Assembly (NCBI GenBank): GCA_030424845.1
Contig: JAUHWC010000005.1
Span: forward strand, 1-64,000
From: Alphaproteobacteria bacterium
GTDB taxonomy: Bacteria > Pseudomonadota > Alphaproteobacteria > Sphingomonadales > Sphingomonadaceae
Direction: 5' to 3'
DNA: 64,000 nt
In this document: positions 8,342-17,775 of the stretch, piece after piece
Layout: each line of letters opens with the position of its first letter
Position numbering within the stretch: the stretch's first letter is position 1
The notes under the pieces: model-generated
Seen by the model: only the letters and a program-made list of their open reading frames with translations
What the model was told of the DNA's origin: nothing
The model's database searches: none
Made by a program: the position numbers and the translations under genes

Positions 8342-8863
8342 ATGATGGCACCGCCGGTCAAGTCCGGCCCCCGTTACGACCATCTCATCCAGTCCGACAA
8401 GGTTCGCGTCATTGACGAAAATGGCGAGAACATCGGCGTGATGTACACCGAAGAAGCCATCGAACAGGCAGCCGACATCGGCCTGAACCTGGTCGAGGTG
8501 TCGCCAAATGCAGACCCGCCCGTCTGTAAGTTCCTTGATGTAGGCAAGCACCGCTACGAAGCGCAGAAGAAGGCGAATCTCGCTCGCAAGAGCCAGAAGA
8601 CGCAGGACATCAAGGAAATCAAGATGCGCCCCAACATCGACGATCACGACTATGACGTGAAGATGAAGGCGATGAACAAGTTCATCGAACATGGCGACAA
8701 GGTGAAGGTCACCCTGCGGTTCCGTGGACGCGAAATGGCGCACCAGCACCTGGGCATGGACCTGCTCAAGCGCGTGCAGGACGATATGGAAGAAGTGGCG
8801 AAGGTCGAGGCCTTCCCCCGTCTCGAAGGCCGCCAGATGCTGATGGTGCTGGCCCCCAAGTAG
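8342..8863 (+). CDS. infC: Translation initiation factor IF-3
   Basis: IF-3 binds the 30S subunit, blocks premature 50S joining and checks the start codon-initiator tRNA match. The 173 residues from ATG 8342 hold both domains: the N-terminal one with [14 protein letters not shown] and [20 protein letters not shown], the lysine-rich linker helix, and the C-terminal one with [18 protein letters not shown] and [14 protein letters not shown]. The true start is probably the AUA at 8321 (see the separate site). An intrinsic terminator follows 30 bases after the stop, so infC here ends its transcript and is not joined to rpmI-rplT. Confidence 0.95.
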   Translation: MMAPPVKSGPRYDHLIQSDKVRVIDENGENIGVMYTEEAIEQAADIGLNLVEVSPNADPPVCKFLDVGKHRYEAQKKANLARKSQKTQDIKEIKMRPNIDDHDYDVKMKAMNKFIEHGDKVKVTLRFRGREMAHQHLGMDLLKRVQDDMEEVAKVEAFPRLEGRQMLMVLAPK

Positions 8864-8893
8864 GCGCGGCCTTCCGGCAAGAGATCACCAAGG

Positions 8894-8924
8894 GGGCGCG
8901 GCTCGCAACGGTCGCGCCCTTTTT
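8894..8924 (+). terminator. Rho-independent terminator of infC
   Basis: GGGCGCG (8894-8900) pairs with CGCGCCC (8913-8919), extended inward by a G-U and a C-G pair, and is followed directly by five T residues (8920-8924). It lies 30 bases after the infC stop and before the convergent channel gene. Confidence 0.85.
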
Positions 8925-8932
8925 GCTGGATG

Positions 8933-9736
8933 CTAGCCCTTCTCGCCGGACGCGTCTGGCACCTCGCGGCGTTCCTTGCGCAAGGCCACGAGTTCCTGTT
9001 TCATCAGCCGCAATTCACGCAGGATCTCCTCGCGCTCGTCGTGCGCCTCCTCGCTGGTGGCTTCGGACATGGCGTTGACGATCACACCGATGAACAGGTT
9101 CAGCACTATGAAGCTGGTCAGCAGGATGAACGGCACGAAGAACATCCATGCATGGGGGTATACCTCCATCACCGGCCGCACGATGCCCATCGACCAGCTT
9201 TCCAGCGTCATGATCTGGAATAGCGAGTACAGCGAAGCCCCGAGCGAGCCGAACCATTCGGGGAACGCCCCGCCGAACAACTTGGTGGCCATCACCGCGC
9301 TGATGTAGAACAGCAGGACCAGCATCACGATCACGGTTCCGATGCTGGGAATGGCGCTGAACAGGCCGACGATGACCTTGCGCATGCTGGGCACGACCGA
9401 GACAAGCCGGAGCGCCCGCAGGATGCGCAAGGCGCGCAGGACCGAGAACTGCTGGCTGGCCGGGACCAGGGCCACACTCACGATCACGAAGTCAAAGACA
9501 TTCCACCCGTTGGCAAAGAAACGCCAGCGGTAGACGAACAGCTTCAGCGCCAGCTCCACAACGAATATGGCGATGGCCACGCGGTCAAGCGTGGTGACCA
9601 GCGGGCCGAAACGCGCCATGACAGCAGGCGAGGTCTCCAGGCCCAGCCCGATGGCGTTAATGACGATAACAGCCGTAATCGCGTGCTCGAACGAGCGGGT
9701 CTCGAGAATCGCGCGGAGGCGGTCGCGCAGGGACAT
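8933..9736 (-). CDS. Bacterial voltage-gated sodium channel (NaChBac/NavAb type)
   Basis: A 267-residue six-helix inner-membrane channel that would assemble as a tetramer. S1-S4 span about 15-125; the S4 helix carries regularly spaced arginines R101, R104, R107 and R110 (LRALRILRALR). After S5 the pore loop has the selectivity filter TLESWSM at 177-183, the sequence known from the sodium-selective NavAb. S6 (about 198-222, with FIVLNLFIGVIVNAM) is followed by a charged C-terminal coiled coil (EEAHDEREEILRELRLMKQE), as in this family. It is a monocistronic gene on the minus strand, convergent with infC. Confidence 0.92.
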   Translation of the reverse strand: MSLRDRLRAILETRSFEHAITAVIVINAIGLGLETSPAVMARFGPLVTTLDRVAIAIFVVELALKLFVYRWRFFANGWNVFDFVIVSVALVPASQQFSVLRALRILRALRLVSVVPSMRKVIVGLFSAIPSIGTVIVMLVLLFYISAVMATKLFGGAFPEWFGSLGASLYSLFQIMTLESWSMGIVRPVMEVYPHAWMFFVPFILLTSFIVLNLFIGVIVNAMSEATSEEAHDEREEILRELRLMKQELVALRKERREVPDASGEKG

Positions 9737-9920
9737 GTCTGCTCCATCCGGAAGAGAATCGGCCTCATCCGGGCCGAGAGAGCGGCAGCCCTATCACTCC
9801 GCTGAACACTCGTCCAAGCCAGATAGCAGGTGCCGCCCGGCCTTCCTGGCAGCCAAACAAGCCTGCTTGCTCATCACGTCCCAGGCCTTAGGATCGAAGG
9901 TCGAGGCGAAGGGAGAGCAA

Positions 9921-11357
9921 GTGCAGCCGGGAGTAACCGTATCGAAAGCGAGCCGCATCGGCTTCTGGATCGGTCTTGCCGGCTTTGCCGCAACCCTGAT
10001 CCTGCCCGCTCCTGACACGATGCCGCAGGAAGCCTGGCATGTGGCAGGCCTCGTCGTGTGGATGGCCGCCTGGTGGATGACCGAGGCCATTCCGCTGACG
10101 GCGACAGCGCTGCTACCCTTCGTGGTATTGCCCTTTACCGGCGGCGGAACAGCGGGCGAGGTTGCTGGCGACTACTATTCACCGATCCTGTTCCTCTTGC
10201 TGGGCGGCGCGTTCATAGCCCTGGCCATCGAGCGAACCGGCCTGCACAAGCGGCTGGCGCTGTTCATCCTGAAACTGCTGGGAGACAGGGGTGGGGCTGC
10301 CGGCATCCTGCTGGCTTTCATGATTGCCGCGGCAATCCTTTCCAACATCATCTCCAATACCTCGACCACGCTGATCATGATGCCGATGGCGCTGGCGGTG
10401 CTGGCCGGCGGCGGGATGCGGGACGGCGATGACAACAAGCTGGGCCTGTCCGGTGCCTTGCCGATGGGCATTGCCTTTGCCGCCAGCATCGGCGGGCTCG
10501 GGACAATCATCGGCTCGCCGACCAACGCGATCGCCGTGGCCTTGCTGAGCGAGACGATCGGCCTGGAGATAAGTTTCGCGCTCTGGGCATTGTTCGGCGT
10601 ACCGATCCTGTTGCTGGGAATACCTCTTGCGGCCTTCATCATCGGCAAGGTGCAGGAAGTGGGCAGCCATCCCTTCGACCTTGCAGCCGCACGCGAAGCC
10701 ATTGATCCCCATGGCCCCTGGACCGTTGCGGAAAAGCGGCTGGTCCCGGTGATCGCCGTCACCTTCGTGCTGTGGATGACGCGACCCTTGATCGCGCCAT
10801 ACCTGCCCGAAGGATCATTGACGGACGGCACCATCGCCATCCTCGCAGGCTTTGCCCTGTTCATCCTGCCGGACGGAACAGGGCGCCGGATGCTGGTGTG
10901 GAACGAAGCCAACTGCGCACCGTGGGGCGTGATCATGATGTTCGGCGGCGGATTGGCGCTGGCCGGCGCGATGGGCCGCACGGGCCTGGCGGACTGGTTG
11001 GGGCAGGCACTGCTGCCGCTCGCCAATGTGCCGCTCCTCGTGGTGGCGCTGGCACTGGTGGCGATGGTGGTGCTGGTGACCGAGTTCGCCAGCAACGTGG
11101 CGACGGCCAGCGGCATCATCCCGGTGGTGGCGAGCCTCGCCGCGGCCCTCGGCGGCGACCCCCTGCTGCTCGCCCTCCCCGCTGCGCTCGCCGCAAGCTG
11201 GGGCTTCATGCTGCCCGCCGGCACCGGGCCCAACGCCATTGCCTGGGCAACAGGAAGAATCGAGCTGCCACGCATGGTCGGCGCCGGCATCATTCTGGAT
11301 ATTGCCGGGATTTTCCTGATCGTGGGCGTGTGCTGGACAGTGGCATCGCTCTTGTAG
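9921..11357 (+). CDS. Divalent anion:sodium symporter (DASS/SLC13 family)
   Basis: A 478-residue inner-membrane transporter with about 11 hydrophobic segments. Both SNT-type sodium-site hairpins of the family are visible: SNIISNTSTTLIMMPMA and, in the second half, SNVATASGIIPVVASL; GLGTIIGSPTNAIA lies between. Relatives import dicarboxylates, citrate or sulfate with Na+. The GTG at 9921 follows GGGAGAG at 9911-9917; the long upstream open frame is antisense to the channel gene. It lies head-to-head with the sodium channel, so both Na-dependent membrane proteins could share a divergent promoter region. Confidence 0.88.
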   Translation: MQPGVTVSKASRIGFWIGLAGFAATLILPAPDTMPQEAWHVAGLVVWMAAWWMTEAIPLTATALLPFVVLPFTGGGTAGEVAGDYYSPILFLLLGGAFIALAIERTGLHKRLALFILKLLGDRGGAAGILLAFMIAAAILSNIISNTSTTLIMMPMALAVLAGGGMRDGDDNKLGLSGALPMGIAFAASIGGLGTIIGSPTNAIAVALLSETIGLEISFALWALFGVPILLLGIPLAAFIIGKVQEVGSHPFDLAAAREAIDPHGPWTVAEKRLVPVIAVTFVLWMTRPLIAPYLPEGSLTDGTIAILAGFALFILPDGTGRRMLVWNEANCAPWGVIMMFGGGLALAGAMGRTGLADWLGQALLPLANVPLLVVALALVAMVVLVTEFASNVATASGIIPVVASLAAALGGDPLLLALPAALAASWGFMLPAGTGPNAIAWATGRIELPRMVGAGIILDIAGIFLIVGVCWTVASLL

Positions 11358-11494
11358 GGCGTTAGTCACCGCCTACAGCGCAGGTTCATGCCGTAACCGG
11401 CAATCCCGCCGGTGCACACGACGGGCAAAGTGCTTGCCCACCATCATGCCTCACGGCTAGGACAGCGACCAGATTCCGAAGACAGGACGAGACA

Positions 11495-12451
11495 TTGAAA
11501 ACCAAGGTTCACAAGACGCTCCGCAAACCTGCCCTTTTCATCGGGGCGGCAGCCACTGCCATGCTGCTGGCATCCTGCGGCGGGAGCAACAATGCGAACC
11601 CGACACCCACGCCCACGCCAACCGGCACGGCCACACCCACGCCAACGCCTACGGCGACCACGGCACCGGATGTCAATTTCGCCAATGATTTCGCTGCCGG
11701 CAGCGCCCGCCTGTACATCTATGCCTACTTCACCCCGACTGGCGGTATCGAAGTGTTCAGCGATGCCTCGCGCCTGGCCAACGCCTCGGGCGGGATCGCC
11801 TTCACGGTTTCGCCGGAGAATGTGCTGTTCGGCTTTACCGACCTTGAGGATCCGGTCGAATTCGATGACACCACGCTGGTCAGCGGCAGTGATACCTTGC
11901 GCACCTATGCAAAGGGCGATGAGAAGCTGACGCTGGAGCTTCCCTTCGGCAACGTGCTGCGCGCCAGCTACGAACGCAAGGATGCCGACATTGTCAGCAC
12001 GGAACCCGGCGAGCTGCGCAGCCGCCGCGTGGTGGTGATCGTCGATGAAGTCAGCACCACCGATGATATCACTGCCGACCTTGTCTATACGGGAACGCCG
12101 GAAGTGATCGGCGGCACACCGGGAACGACACTGCCCGATGCCATCACGGCACCGGCCCGCAATTTCACCGTCAGCGCCACCGGCACCACGCTGACCGGCA
12201 CGATCCAGGTGTTCCAGGATGTCAACGGCACGCCCACGCTGATTGCGGAACTGGAAGTGGATACGACGGTCGGTGCCAGCGGTACGTTCAACACCGATCT
12301 CACCGATGCCACCGGCGGATTCACCGGTTCCCTCTCGGGAACGCTGGCGGGGGCCAACAGGGAAGAGATCGTGTTCCTGTTCGGCGCATCGCATACCGAT
12401 GGGCGCAAGTTCGTGGGAAGCTATATCGGCAGGCTGCCGGCAGCCCCCTGA
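11495..12451 (+). CDS. Lipoprotein with Thr-Pro linker, beta-rich C-terminal domain
   Basis: A 318-residue predicted outer-membrane or surface lipoprotein of unknown function. It starts with TTG at 11495 behind an AGGA site. The signal peptide ends in the lipobox LLASC, followed by GGSNNAN and a Thr-Pro tract (about residues 36-55). The mature part is rich in Gly/Thr/Asp and ends with repeated short strands (GTFNTDL, GGFTGSLSGTL, GRKFVGSYIGRL), reminiscent of transferrin-binding-protein-like beta-barrel lipoproteins; that assignment is tentative. It converges with a histidine kinase gene with only three bases between stops. Confidence 0.7.
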   Translation: MKTKVHKTLRKPALFIGAAATAMLLASCGGSNNANPTPTPTPTGTATPTPTPTATTAPDVNFANDFAAGSARLYIYAYFTPTGGIEVFSDASRLANASGGIAFTVSPENVLFGFTDLEDPVEFDDTTLVSGSDTLRTYAKGDEKLTLELPFGNVLRASYERKDADIVSTEPGELRSRRVVVIVDEVSTTDDITADLVYTGTPEVIGGTPGTTLPDAITAPARNFTVSATGTTLTGTIQVFQDVNGTPTLIAELEVDTTVGASGTFNTDLTDATGGFTGSLSGTLAGANREEIVFLFGASHTDGRKFVGSYIGRLPAAP

Positions 12452-12454
12452 CGA

Positions 12455-13564
12455 TCAGCCGGCTGCCCTGCGCAAGGCATAGCCTGCCGATCCCCGGCCA
12501 TCATCGGTACGGGCGATTTCCTGCACCGGCAGTTCCAACGTGAAGCACGTGCCTTGACCAAGTGCTGATGACACGCTGATCCGGCCGTTCATCAGCCTGA
12601 CCAGTTGCCGGGCAATGGCAAGGCCAAGTCCGGAACCACCGCGCCTCGCTGCCGTGCCCTGGCGTGCCTGGCCGTATTTTTGGAAGATCCGGCCAAGGTC
12701 TGCCGCCGCAATGCCGATGCCGCTGTCTGCCACTTCCACGACCAGTTCATCCGCCATCAGCGCACGCTGGGCATGGGCGCGCAGGCGCACGAAACCGCTG
12801 TCGGTAAATTTCACCGCATTGCCGACAAGGTTGAGCAGTACCTGGCGCAGCCGCAAGGCATCGCCCGCGATCCAGCGCGGCACGTGCCGGTCTATCTCGC
12901 ACGATAGCGAAATGCCCTTCTCACGGGCACGCGGCTGGAAAAGCGCCACCGCATATTCCAGCTCTGCATGCAGGTCCACTTCATCGCGCGCCAGTTCGAG
13001 GCGCCCCGCTTCGAGCCGCGAGAAATCGAGGATGTCGTTGAGCAAACGCACCATCGTCTGCCCGCTTTCGGCAATATGATCGACATTGCGACGCTGTTCG
13101 GCGGAGAGCTCCCCCTGCTTGAGCAGGTCGGTAAAGCCGAGCACCCCGTTCATGGGCGTGCGGATGTCGTGGCTCATGCTGGCAAGGAGATCCGCACGTG
13201 CCTCCGCCTTGCTGCGCATGTCGCGCAGCAGCCGGGTAACGACAACGACCATGGCAAGGCTACCGATGGAAAAGAGGCCCAGGGCGGCCAGCGGATCGGG
13301 AAACAGCATGAACGGCCCGCGCCCTGCCAGCGTCACGGCGAGCGCCTGGGGCAGCACGCAGGCAAGGATCAGGATACCTGCGGGCAAGCCCTGCCTGAGG
13401 GAAGTGAGCGCCATCAACGGGAGTAAAACGAAAATGAGCGCGGGATGGCCTGCCCAGAAGATGGTGAACGCCAATCCTCCGGCCAGCATTGCATGCGCCA
13501 GCGTTTCGCGAGCGATCATTCGCGCTGCGTGCAGCAGGTTCCACCATCTTTCCCTGGCAAGCAT
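12455..13564 (-). CDS. Membrane-bound hybrid-type sensor histidine kinase core
   Basis: A 369-residue kinase. The N terminus has several membrane helices (about 18-130, for example LIFVLLPLMALTSL and ALGLFSIGSLAMVVVV). The HisKA domain carries the phospho-acceptor in SMSHDIRTPMNGVLGF; the HATPase domain has the N box (LLNLVGNAVKFTDSG), VADSGIGI (G1) and GGSGLGLAIARQLV (G2). The H-box DIRTPMN form is that of hybrid kinases, but no receiver domain follows and no response regulator is adjacent, so it is an orphan kinase. ATG 13564 follows GGGGAG at good distance. Confidence 0.88.
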   Translation of the reverse strand: MLARERWWNLLHAARMIARETLAHAMLAGGLAFTIFWAGHPALIFVLLPLMALTSLRQGLPAGILILACVLPQALAVTLAGRGPFMLFPDPLAALGLFSIGSLAMVVVVTRLLRDMRSKAEARADLLASMSHDIRTPMNGVLGFTDLLKQGELSAEQRRNVDHIAESGQTMVRLLNDILDFSRLEAGRLELARDEVDLHAELEYAVALFQPRAREKGISLSCEIDRHVPRWIAGDALRLRQVLLNLVGNAVKFTDSGFVRLRAHAQRALMADELVVEVADSGIGIAAADLGRIFQKYGQARQGTAARRGGSGLGLAIARQLVRLMNGRISVSSALGQGTCFTLELPVQEIARTDDGRGSAGYALRRAAG

Positions 13565-13660
13565 AGGTCTGCTCCCCTTCTTGATGGGAAGCGAGCCTAA
13601 ACAAGCGAGGATAGCAAAAACCTGCAACAAAGCCCCGTAAGGCTACCTATGGTCGGCGGT

Positions 13661-14194
13661 TCAGCCCTTCCACTCGCGGCGCTCTTCGGCCTGGCGCAAT
13701 ACTTCATAGGCCAACTGGAAAGCCTGGAATGCCTTTGCGGCCTCCTCATCCCCCGGGCGGACATCAGGATGCACTTCCTTGGCCTTTGCCCGCCATGCCT
13801 TCTTGACCTGTTCGAAGGTCGCATCCGCTTCCAGTTCGAGCACTTCCAGCGCGCGCATTTCATCCGCGCTGCGCGAACCGTCACCACTGCCGGCCCAGCC
13901 GTAATGCTGCGCTTCGGCATAGCCTGCACTCTCGGCCCGTTCGGACTTGGCCCGGGCCGCAGCCTCTTCCTTGTCGAGGCCTTCGAAATAGTCCCAGCCC
14001 TTGTTATATTCCGCCGCGTGCTTTTCGCAGAAATACCAGCGATCGCGGCTGTTCGGGCTCTTGGGGGCGGGGCAATCGCCCGGCTCGTTGCAATTGTGCC
14101 GGTCGCAGATGCGCACGTTCACCGCCTCGCGCGAGCTGTCATAGCCGCCCCAGCGCGGGAATCCCCAATTGTTCGATCGGCGTGACCCTACCAT
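13661..14194 (-). CDS. J-domain protein with N-terminal Cys/His cluster
   Basis: A 177-residue protein with a C-terminal J domain (about 115-175): ALEVLELEADATFEQVKKA, then the HPD tripeptide in KEVHPDVRPGDEEA. Such proteins stimulate DnaK ATPase and deliver clients. The N-terminal half has ICDRHNCNEPGDCPAPK and later YFCEKHAAEYNKGWDYF, a cysteine/histidine arrangement that could bind zinc and recurs in alphaproteobacterial J proteins of this layout. It lacks the Gly/Phe region and zinc fingers of DnaJ. Monocistronic, minus strand. Confidence 0.85.
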   Translation of the reverse strand: MVGSRRSNNWGFPRWGGYDSSREAVNVRICDRHNCNEPGDCPAPKSPNSRDRWYFCEKHAAEYNKGWDYFEGLDKEEAAARAKSERAESAGYAEAQHYGWAGSGDGSRSADEMRALEVLELEADATFEQVKKAWRAKAKEVHPDVRPGDEEAAKAFQAFQLAYEVLRQAEERREWKG

Positions 14195-14362
14195 GCGATT
14201 AACCCGGCTTTCAGCATGGCATCACTATAGGTGCTGCATGCCGCTGTTGAAAGGCGGCAAGGCCCGCAATTGTTACAATTGCTTACCAATGTTGCATTGC
14301 AATATCGCCGGGCCACCCTATCTGCGCCGTGTCCCGCCCAACAAAGAGCCCGTTCCCGTCCG

Positions 14363-14524
14363 ATGAGCAAGCAGCTGGCAATCTCCTCCGCATTTTCCGT
14401 CTTTGCGATGGTGGCCTTCGTGCTGTTCGCGGCCCCTGATCACAAGGCAACGGGCGCGAAAGCCGAAGCCTCCGCGCCCGTCATGATGCAGGTCTCGACG
14501 AACCTGCCTTTCACCAGGAACTGA
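14363..14524 (+). CDS. Small single-pass membrane protein
   Basis: A 53-residue protein with one hydrophobic segment near the N terminus (ISSAFSVFAMVAFVLFAA) and a short polar tail (DHKATGAKAEASAPVMMQ). No family is recognised. The ATG at 14363 is the only sensible start, as upstream codons read as noise. It ends one base before the pal stop on the other strand; the shared end contains CTGATC-AGTC-GATCAG (14521-14536), a small palindrome between converging genes. Confidence 0.5.
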   Translation: MSKQLAISSAFSVFAMVAFVLFAAPDHKATGAKAEASAPVMMQVSTNLPFTRN

Positions 14525-15043
14525 TCAGTCGATCAGCACTGTCACCGCACGGCGGTTGCGGGCCCAGGCCTGCTCGTTCGAGCCGGTCGCGGCAGGGCGT
14601 TCCTCACCATAGCTTACCGTGCGCAGGCGGCTTTCGCCAACGCCCAGGCTGACGAGATAATTCTTGGCCGCATTGGCGCGGCGCTCACCCAGGGCGAGGT
14701 TGTATTCGCGCGTGCCGCGTTCGTCGGCATGTCCTTCGATCGTGGCGTTCGCGGCCGGGTACTGCAGCAGGTATTCGGCCTGCGCGCGCAGGGCGATCGC
14801 ATCCTGGCTGTCGATATTGTACTTGTCGGTATCGAAGAAGATCACGTCGCGCCCTGCCATCACGGTTGCGAAGTGCGCCTGCGAGCCGGCAACCGGGCCG
14901 GTGGGCGTGGGAGTGGGCGTGGGGGTTGCCCGCACGACCGGAGCCTGCGTTTCCTGCACGGGCGGCAGTTCCGCGGGCGGTTCCTTCGAACAAGCCGCCA
15001 GGGCCAGGGCGCTGGTGGCAGCGAGAATGACGGCATTACGCAT
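14525..15043 (-). CDS. pal: Peptidoglycan-associated lipoprotein Pal
   Basis: A 172-residue outer-membrane lipoprotein that ties the outer membrane to peptidoglycan and is the terminal partner of the Tol system. The signal peptide ends in the lipobox LALAAC; a Thr-Pro linker (ATPTPTPTPTG, about 39-49) precedes the OmpA-like domain, where DTDKYNID, IEGHADERGTREYN and LGERRANAAKNYL contain the diaminopimelate-binding Asp and Arg. It is the last gene of ybgC-tolQ-tolR-tolA-tolB-pal, 59 bases after tolB. Confidence 0.95.
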   Translation of the reverse strand: MRNAVILAATSALALAACSKEPPAELPPVQETQAPVVRATPTPTPTPTGPVAGSQAHFATVMAGRDVIFFDTDKYNIDSQDAIALRAQAEYLLQYPAANATIEGHADERGTREYNLALGERRANAAKNYLVSLGVGESRLRTVSYGEERPAATGSNEQAWARNRRAVTVLID

Positions 15044-15102
15044 AATTCAGACTCCTCGAAAACAAGGACAGTTTATCGCTGCCCGCTGGGGAGACAACGT
15101 TT

Positions 15103-16500
15103 TTACGGCAGGACCGGTCCCCAAGCCGGGTCTGACGCTCCTACCGGGGTATTCAGGCGACGCTCGTTCTCGCCGGTGACATCCACCTGCCAGATCGCTG
15201 TTTCGCCTGTATTCCGCTCGGTACGGAAGAACTGGATGATGCGGCCGTTGGGGGCCCATGTGGGGGCCTCGTCCTGCCAGCCGTTGGTAAGCGTGCGCAT
15301 GTTTCGCCCGTTGGTGTTCATGACGCCGATATGGAAATCGCCAACGATATGGGTGAAGGCGATCTGGTCTCCACGCGGGCTCCATTCAGGAGTGGCGCAG
15401 CGCCCGCCAAAGAAACTGATGCGGCGCTGGTTCGAGCCATCGTTGTTCATGATGTAGCACTGCTGGGTGCCGGACTGGTCGCTCTCGAACACGATCTGGC
15501 TGCCATCAGGCGAATAAGACCCGCCCACTTCGATTGCGGGGCTGAAGGTCAAACGGACAGAGGCACCACCACCTGCCGGCACACGATAGATATCCGTGTT
15601 GCCGGCCACTGCCATCGAATAGAGCAGGTAGCGGCCATCCGGGCTCCAGCGCGGGGCGAAGGTGGGGTTGCTGCTCTGCGTCACCAGCGTCTGGCGGCCG
15701 GTATCGATGTCATAGACATAGATGCGCGGATTGCCGTCCGTGTAGGACAGATAGGCAATCTTGGAATAATCCGGCGAGTAGCGCGGGGTGAGCGCAGTGG
15801 ACTGGCCGTTGGTGATGAAGCGGTGGTTCGCCCCGTCGCTGTCCATGATGGCGAGGCGCTTGGTGCGGTTCTCCTTGGGTCCGGTTTCCGCGATATAGGC
15901 GATCCGGCTGTCGAAGAACGGGCTTTCTCCCGACAGGCGCGAATAGACGAGGTCCGCGCATTTGTGCGCGGCGCGGCGCCATTCGGCAGGGGATACCACC
16001 CAGCCCTCGCGCACCAGTTCTTCCTCGAGGATCACGTCGTAGAGGTAGCAGCCGACAGTCAGCCGCCCGTCATTGTTGGCGCGAACATAGCCATGCACCA
16101 GCATTTCCGCGCTGCGCCCGCGCCAGGTGCCCCATGCCGGTGCCGTGATCTGCGGATAGGTGGGACGCGGCAGCGCGTCAGGTCCGACAGGGCGGAACAG
16201 GCCGTTGTTGCGCAGATCGGCATACACAACGCGGGCAAGTTCATGGCCCAGCGCCTGCGTGCCTTCGGCATTGGCGGGAGTCGGCACGTTTTCGTTGGTG
16301 GCGAAACTGGCAATCGCAATGCCAAGGTCCTGCCAGCTATCGGCTGTTACGGTAACCGTCAGCCCTTCGCCGTCATCGTCAAACTCTTCCGCCTGCTGCA
16401 ACTCCTCTTCAGGCAGCGTCAGACCCTGCGCTGCAAGCGGCGATGCAAGACTGCTCGCGAGCATTGCGATGAGGGAAGCCAGGGCAATTCTTGTCGTCAT
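15103..16500 (-). CDS. tolB: Tol-Pal system translocation protein TolB
   Basis: A 465-residue periplasmic protein with a Sec signal peptide (MTTRIALASLIAMLASSLAS), an N-terminal alpha/beta domain and a six-bladed beta-propeller visible as repeated PD40 motifs (TPRYSPDYSKIAYLSY, APRWSPDGRYLLYSM, GGSYSPDGSQIVFES, TPEWSPRGDQIAFT, APTWAPNGRIIQFF). It links Pal to TolA. The ATG at 16500 overlaps the tolA stop as ATGA, indicating translational coupling; a longer frame to 16542 is not needed. Confidence 0.95.
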   Translation of the reverse strand: MTTRIALASLIAMLASSLASPLAAQGLTLPEEELQQAEEFDDDGEGLTVTVTADSWQDLGIAIASFATNENVPTPANAEGTQALGHELARVVYADLRNNGLFRPVGPDALPRPTYPQITAPAWGTWRGRSAEMLVHGYVRANNDGRLTVGCYLYDVILEEELVREGWVVSPAEWRRAAHKCADLVYSRLSGESPFFDSRIAYIAETGPKENRTKRLAIMDSDGANHRFITNGQSTALTPRYSPDYSKIAYLSYTDGNPRIYVYDIDTGRQTLVTQSSNPTFAPRWSPDGRYLLYSMAVAGNTDIYRVPAGGGASVRLTFSPAIEVGGSYSPDGSQIVFESDQSGTQQCYIMNNDGSNQRRISFFGGRCATPEWSPRGDQIAFTHIVGDFHIGVMNTNGRNMRTLTNGWQDEAPTWAPNGRIIQFFRTERNTGETAIWQVDVTGENERRLNTPVGASDPAWGPVLP

Positions 16501-17315
16501 TGTGCCAACCTGTTGTCGAAGTTCGTTTCGAAGCTGCGCCATACGGAATAGTAATCTTCGGGCAGATTGAACGGCGCTGCAAGGCGTACCGCGCGAATGG
16601 CCTGCTCCTGATGCCGGCCAACCTGCGTGCGGTTGCTGCTTGTCTGGCCGTCAGTGCGGACAACCGTGGGGTTGCCGGCCAAAGTGCCATCGCGATTGAG
16701 CCGGATACGCACGACGGTTACCAGCCTTTCCACATCGACACCCGAAGGTGGGTTCCAATGGGGTTTGAGTTGGCGGGCGATTGCCTGGCCGATCGAAGCG
16801 CGGACCTGCGGCGAGGCGACGGCTGCCGCCTGGCCCTGCGTGCCGGTGGAATCGCTCATGCCTTCAAGGAAGCTGTCATTGAGGCGTGATCCGGTGGCAG
16901 CCTGGGATTGCGTCGGCTGCGGGCGCGGCGCTTGGGTCTGTGTGGCGCGAGGCGTGGGCGTCGGCGTGGGAGCAGCGGTGCGCTGGGGGCGAGGTGAAGC
17001 AACTGCGCGCGGCGATGGAGCAGGCACAGGCGGCGCGGTCTCGGGCACCGTGCTTTGCACAGGTTCCGCAGTCTCCGGCGTGCGCTGGTCAGACAGGATC
17101 GGTGCCAGTGCGGCGGCAGGCTCGTCAGAGGGGTCCGGCGCAGTCGATTCCAGGCTGACATCGCTCGCCAAAGAGACATTGATGCGTTGCGGCGGGGTGT
17201 AGTCGCGCTCGATCCCCGCCTGTACCAGCAACGCCGCCACCAGTGCCGCATGCGCGATCCCTGCGACCAGCAGGCCGGTGCGTTCCTCAGGGGCAAGATG
17301 CGCAAGTGATGCCAT
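16497..17315 (-). CDS. tolA: TolA/TonB-like cell envelope integrity protein
   Basis: A 272-residue inner-membrane protein that transmits TolQR-generated force to the periplasm. One TM helix lies near the N terminus (GLLVAGIAHAALVAALLVQA), followed by a long Pro/Ala/Thr-rich linker (about 50-165, including TPTPTPRATQTQ) and a compact C-terminal domain (about 185-272) with VASPQVRASIGQAIARQLKP and RIRLNRDGTLAGNP, typical of alphaproteobacterial TolA/TonB C termini. Position between tolR and tolB makes TolA the assignment. The linker is shorter and more proline-rich than the helical TolA-II of enterics. Confidence 0.88.
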   Translation of the reverse strand: MASLAHLAPEERTGLLVAGIAHAALVAALLVQAGIERDYTPPQRINVSLASDVSLESTAPDPSDEPAAALAPILSDQRTPETAEPVQSTVPETAPPVPAPSPRAVASPRPQRTAAPTPTPTPRATQTQAPRPQPTQSQAATGSRLNDSFLEGMSDSTGTQGQAAAVASPQVRASIGQAIARQLKPHWNPPSGVDVERLVTVVRIRLNRDGTLAGNPTVVRTDGQTSSNRTQVGRHQEQAIRAVRLAAPFNLPEDYYSVWRSFETNFDNRLAQ

Positions 17316-17328
17316 CAGGAACCCGGCG

Positions 17329-17774
<446 letters not shown>

Positions 17775-17775
<1 letters not shown>

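Noticed and set aside
11423..11439. GGGCAA-AGTGC-TTGCCC hairpin as a terminator of the DASS gene
   Set aside because: Short stem without a T-run; about 65 bases after the stop, evidence too weak.
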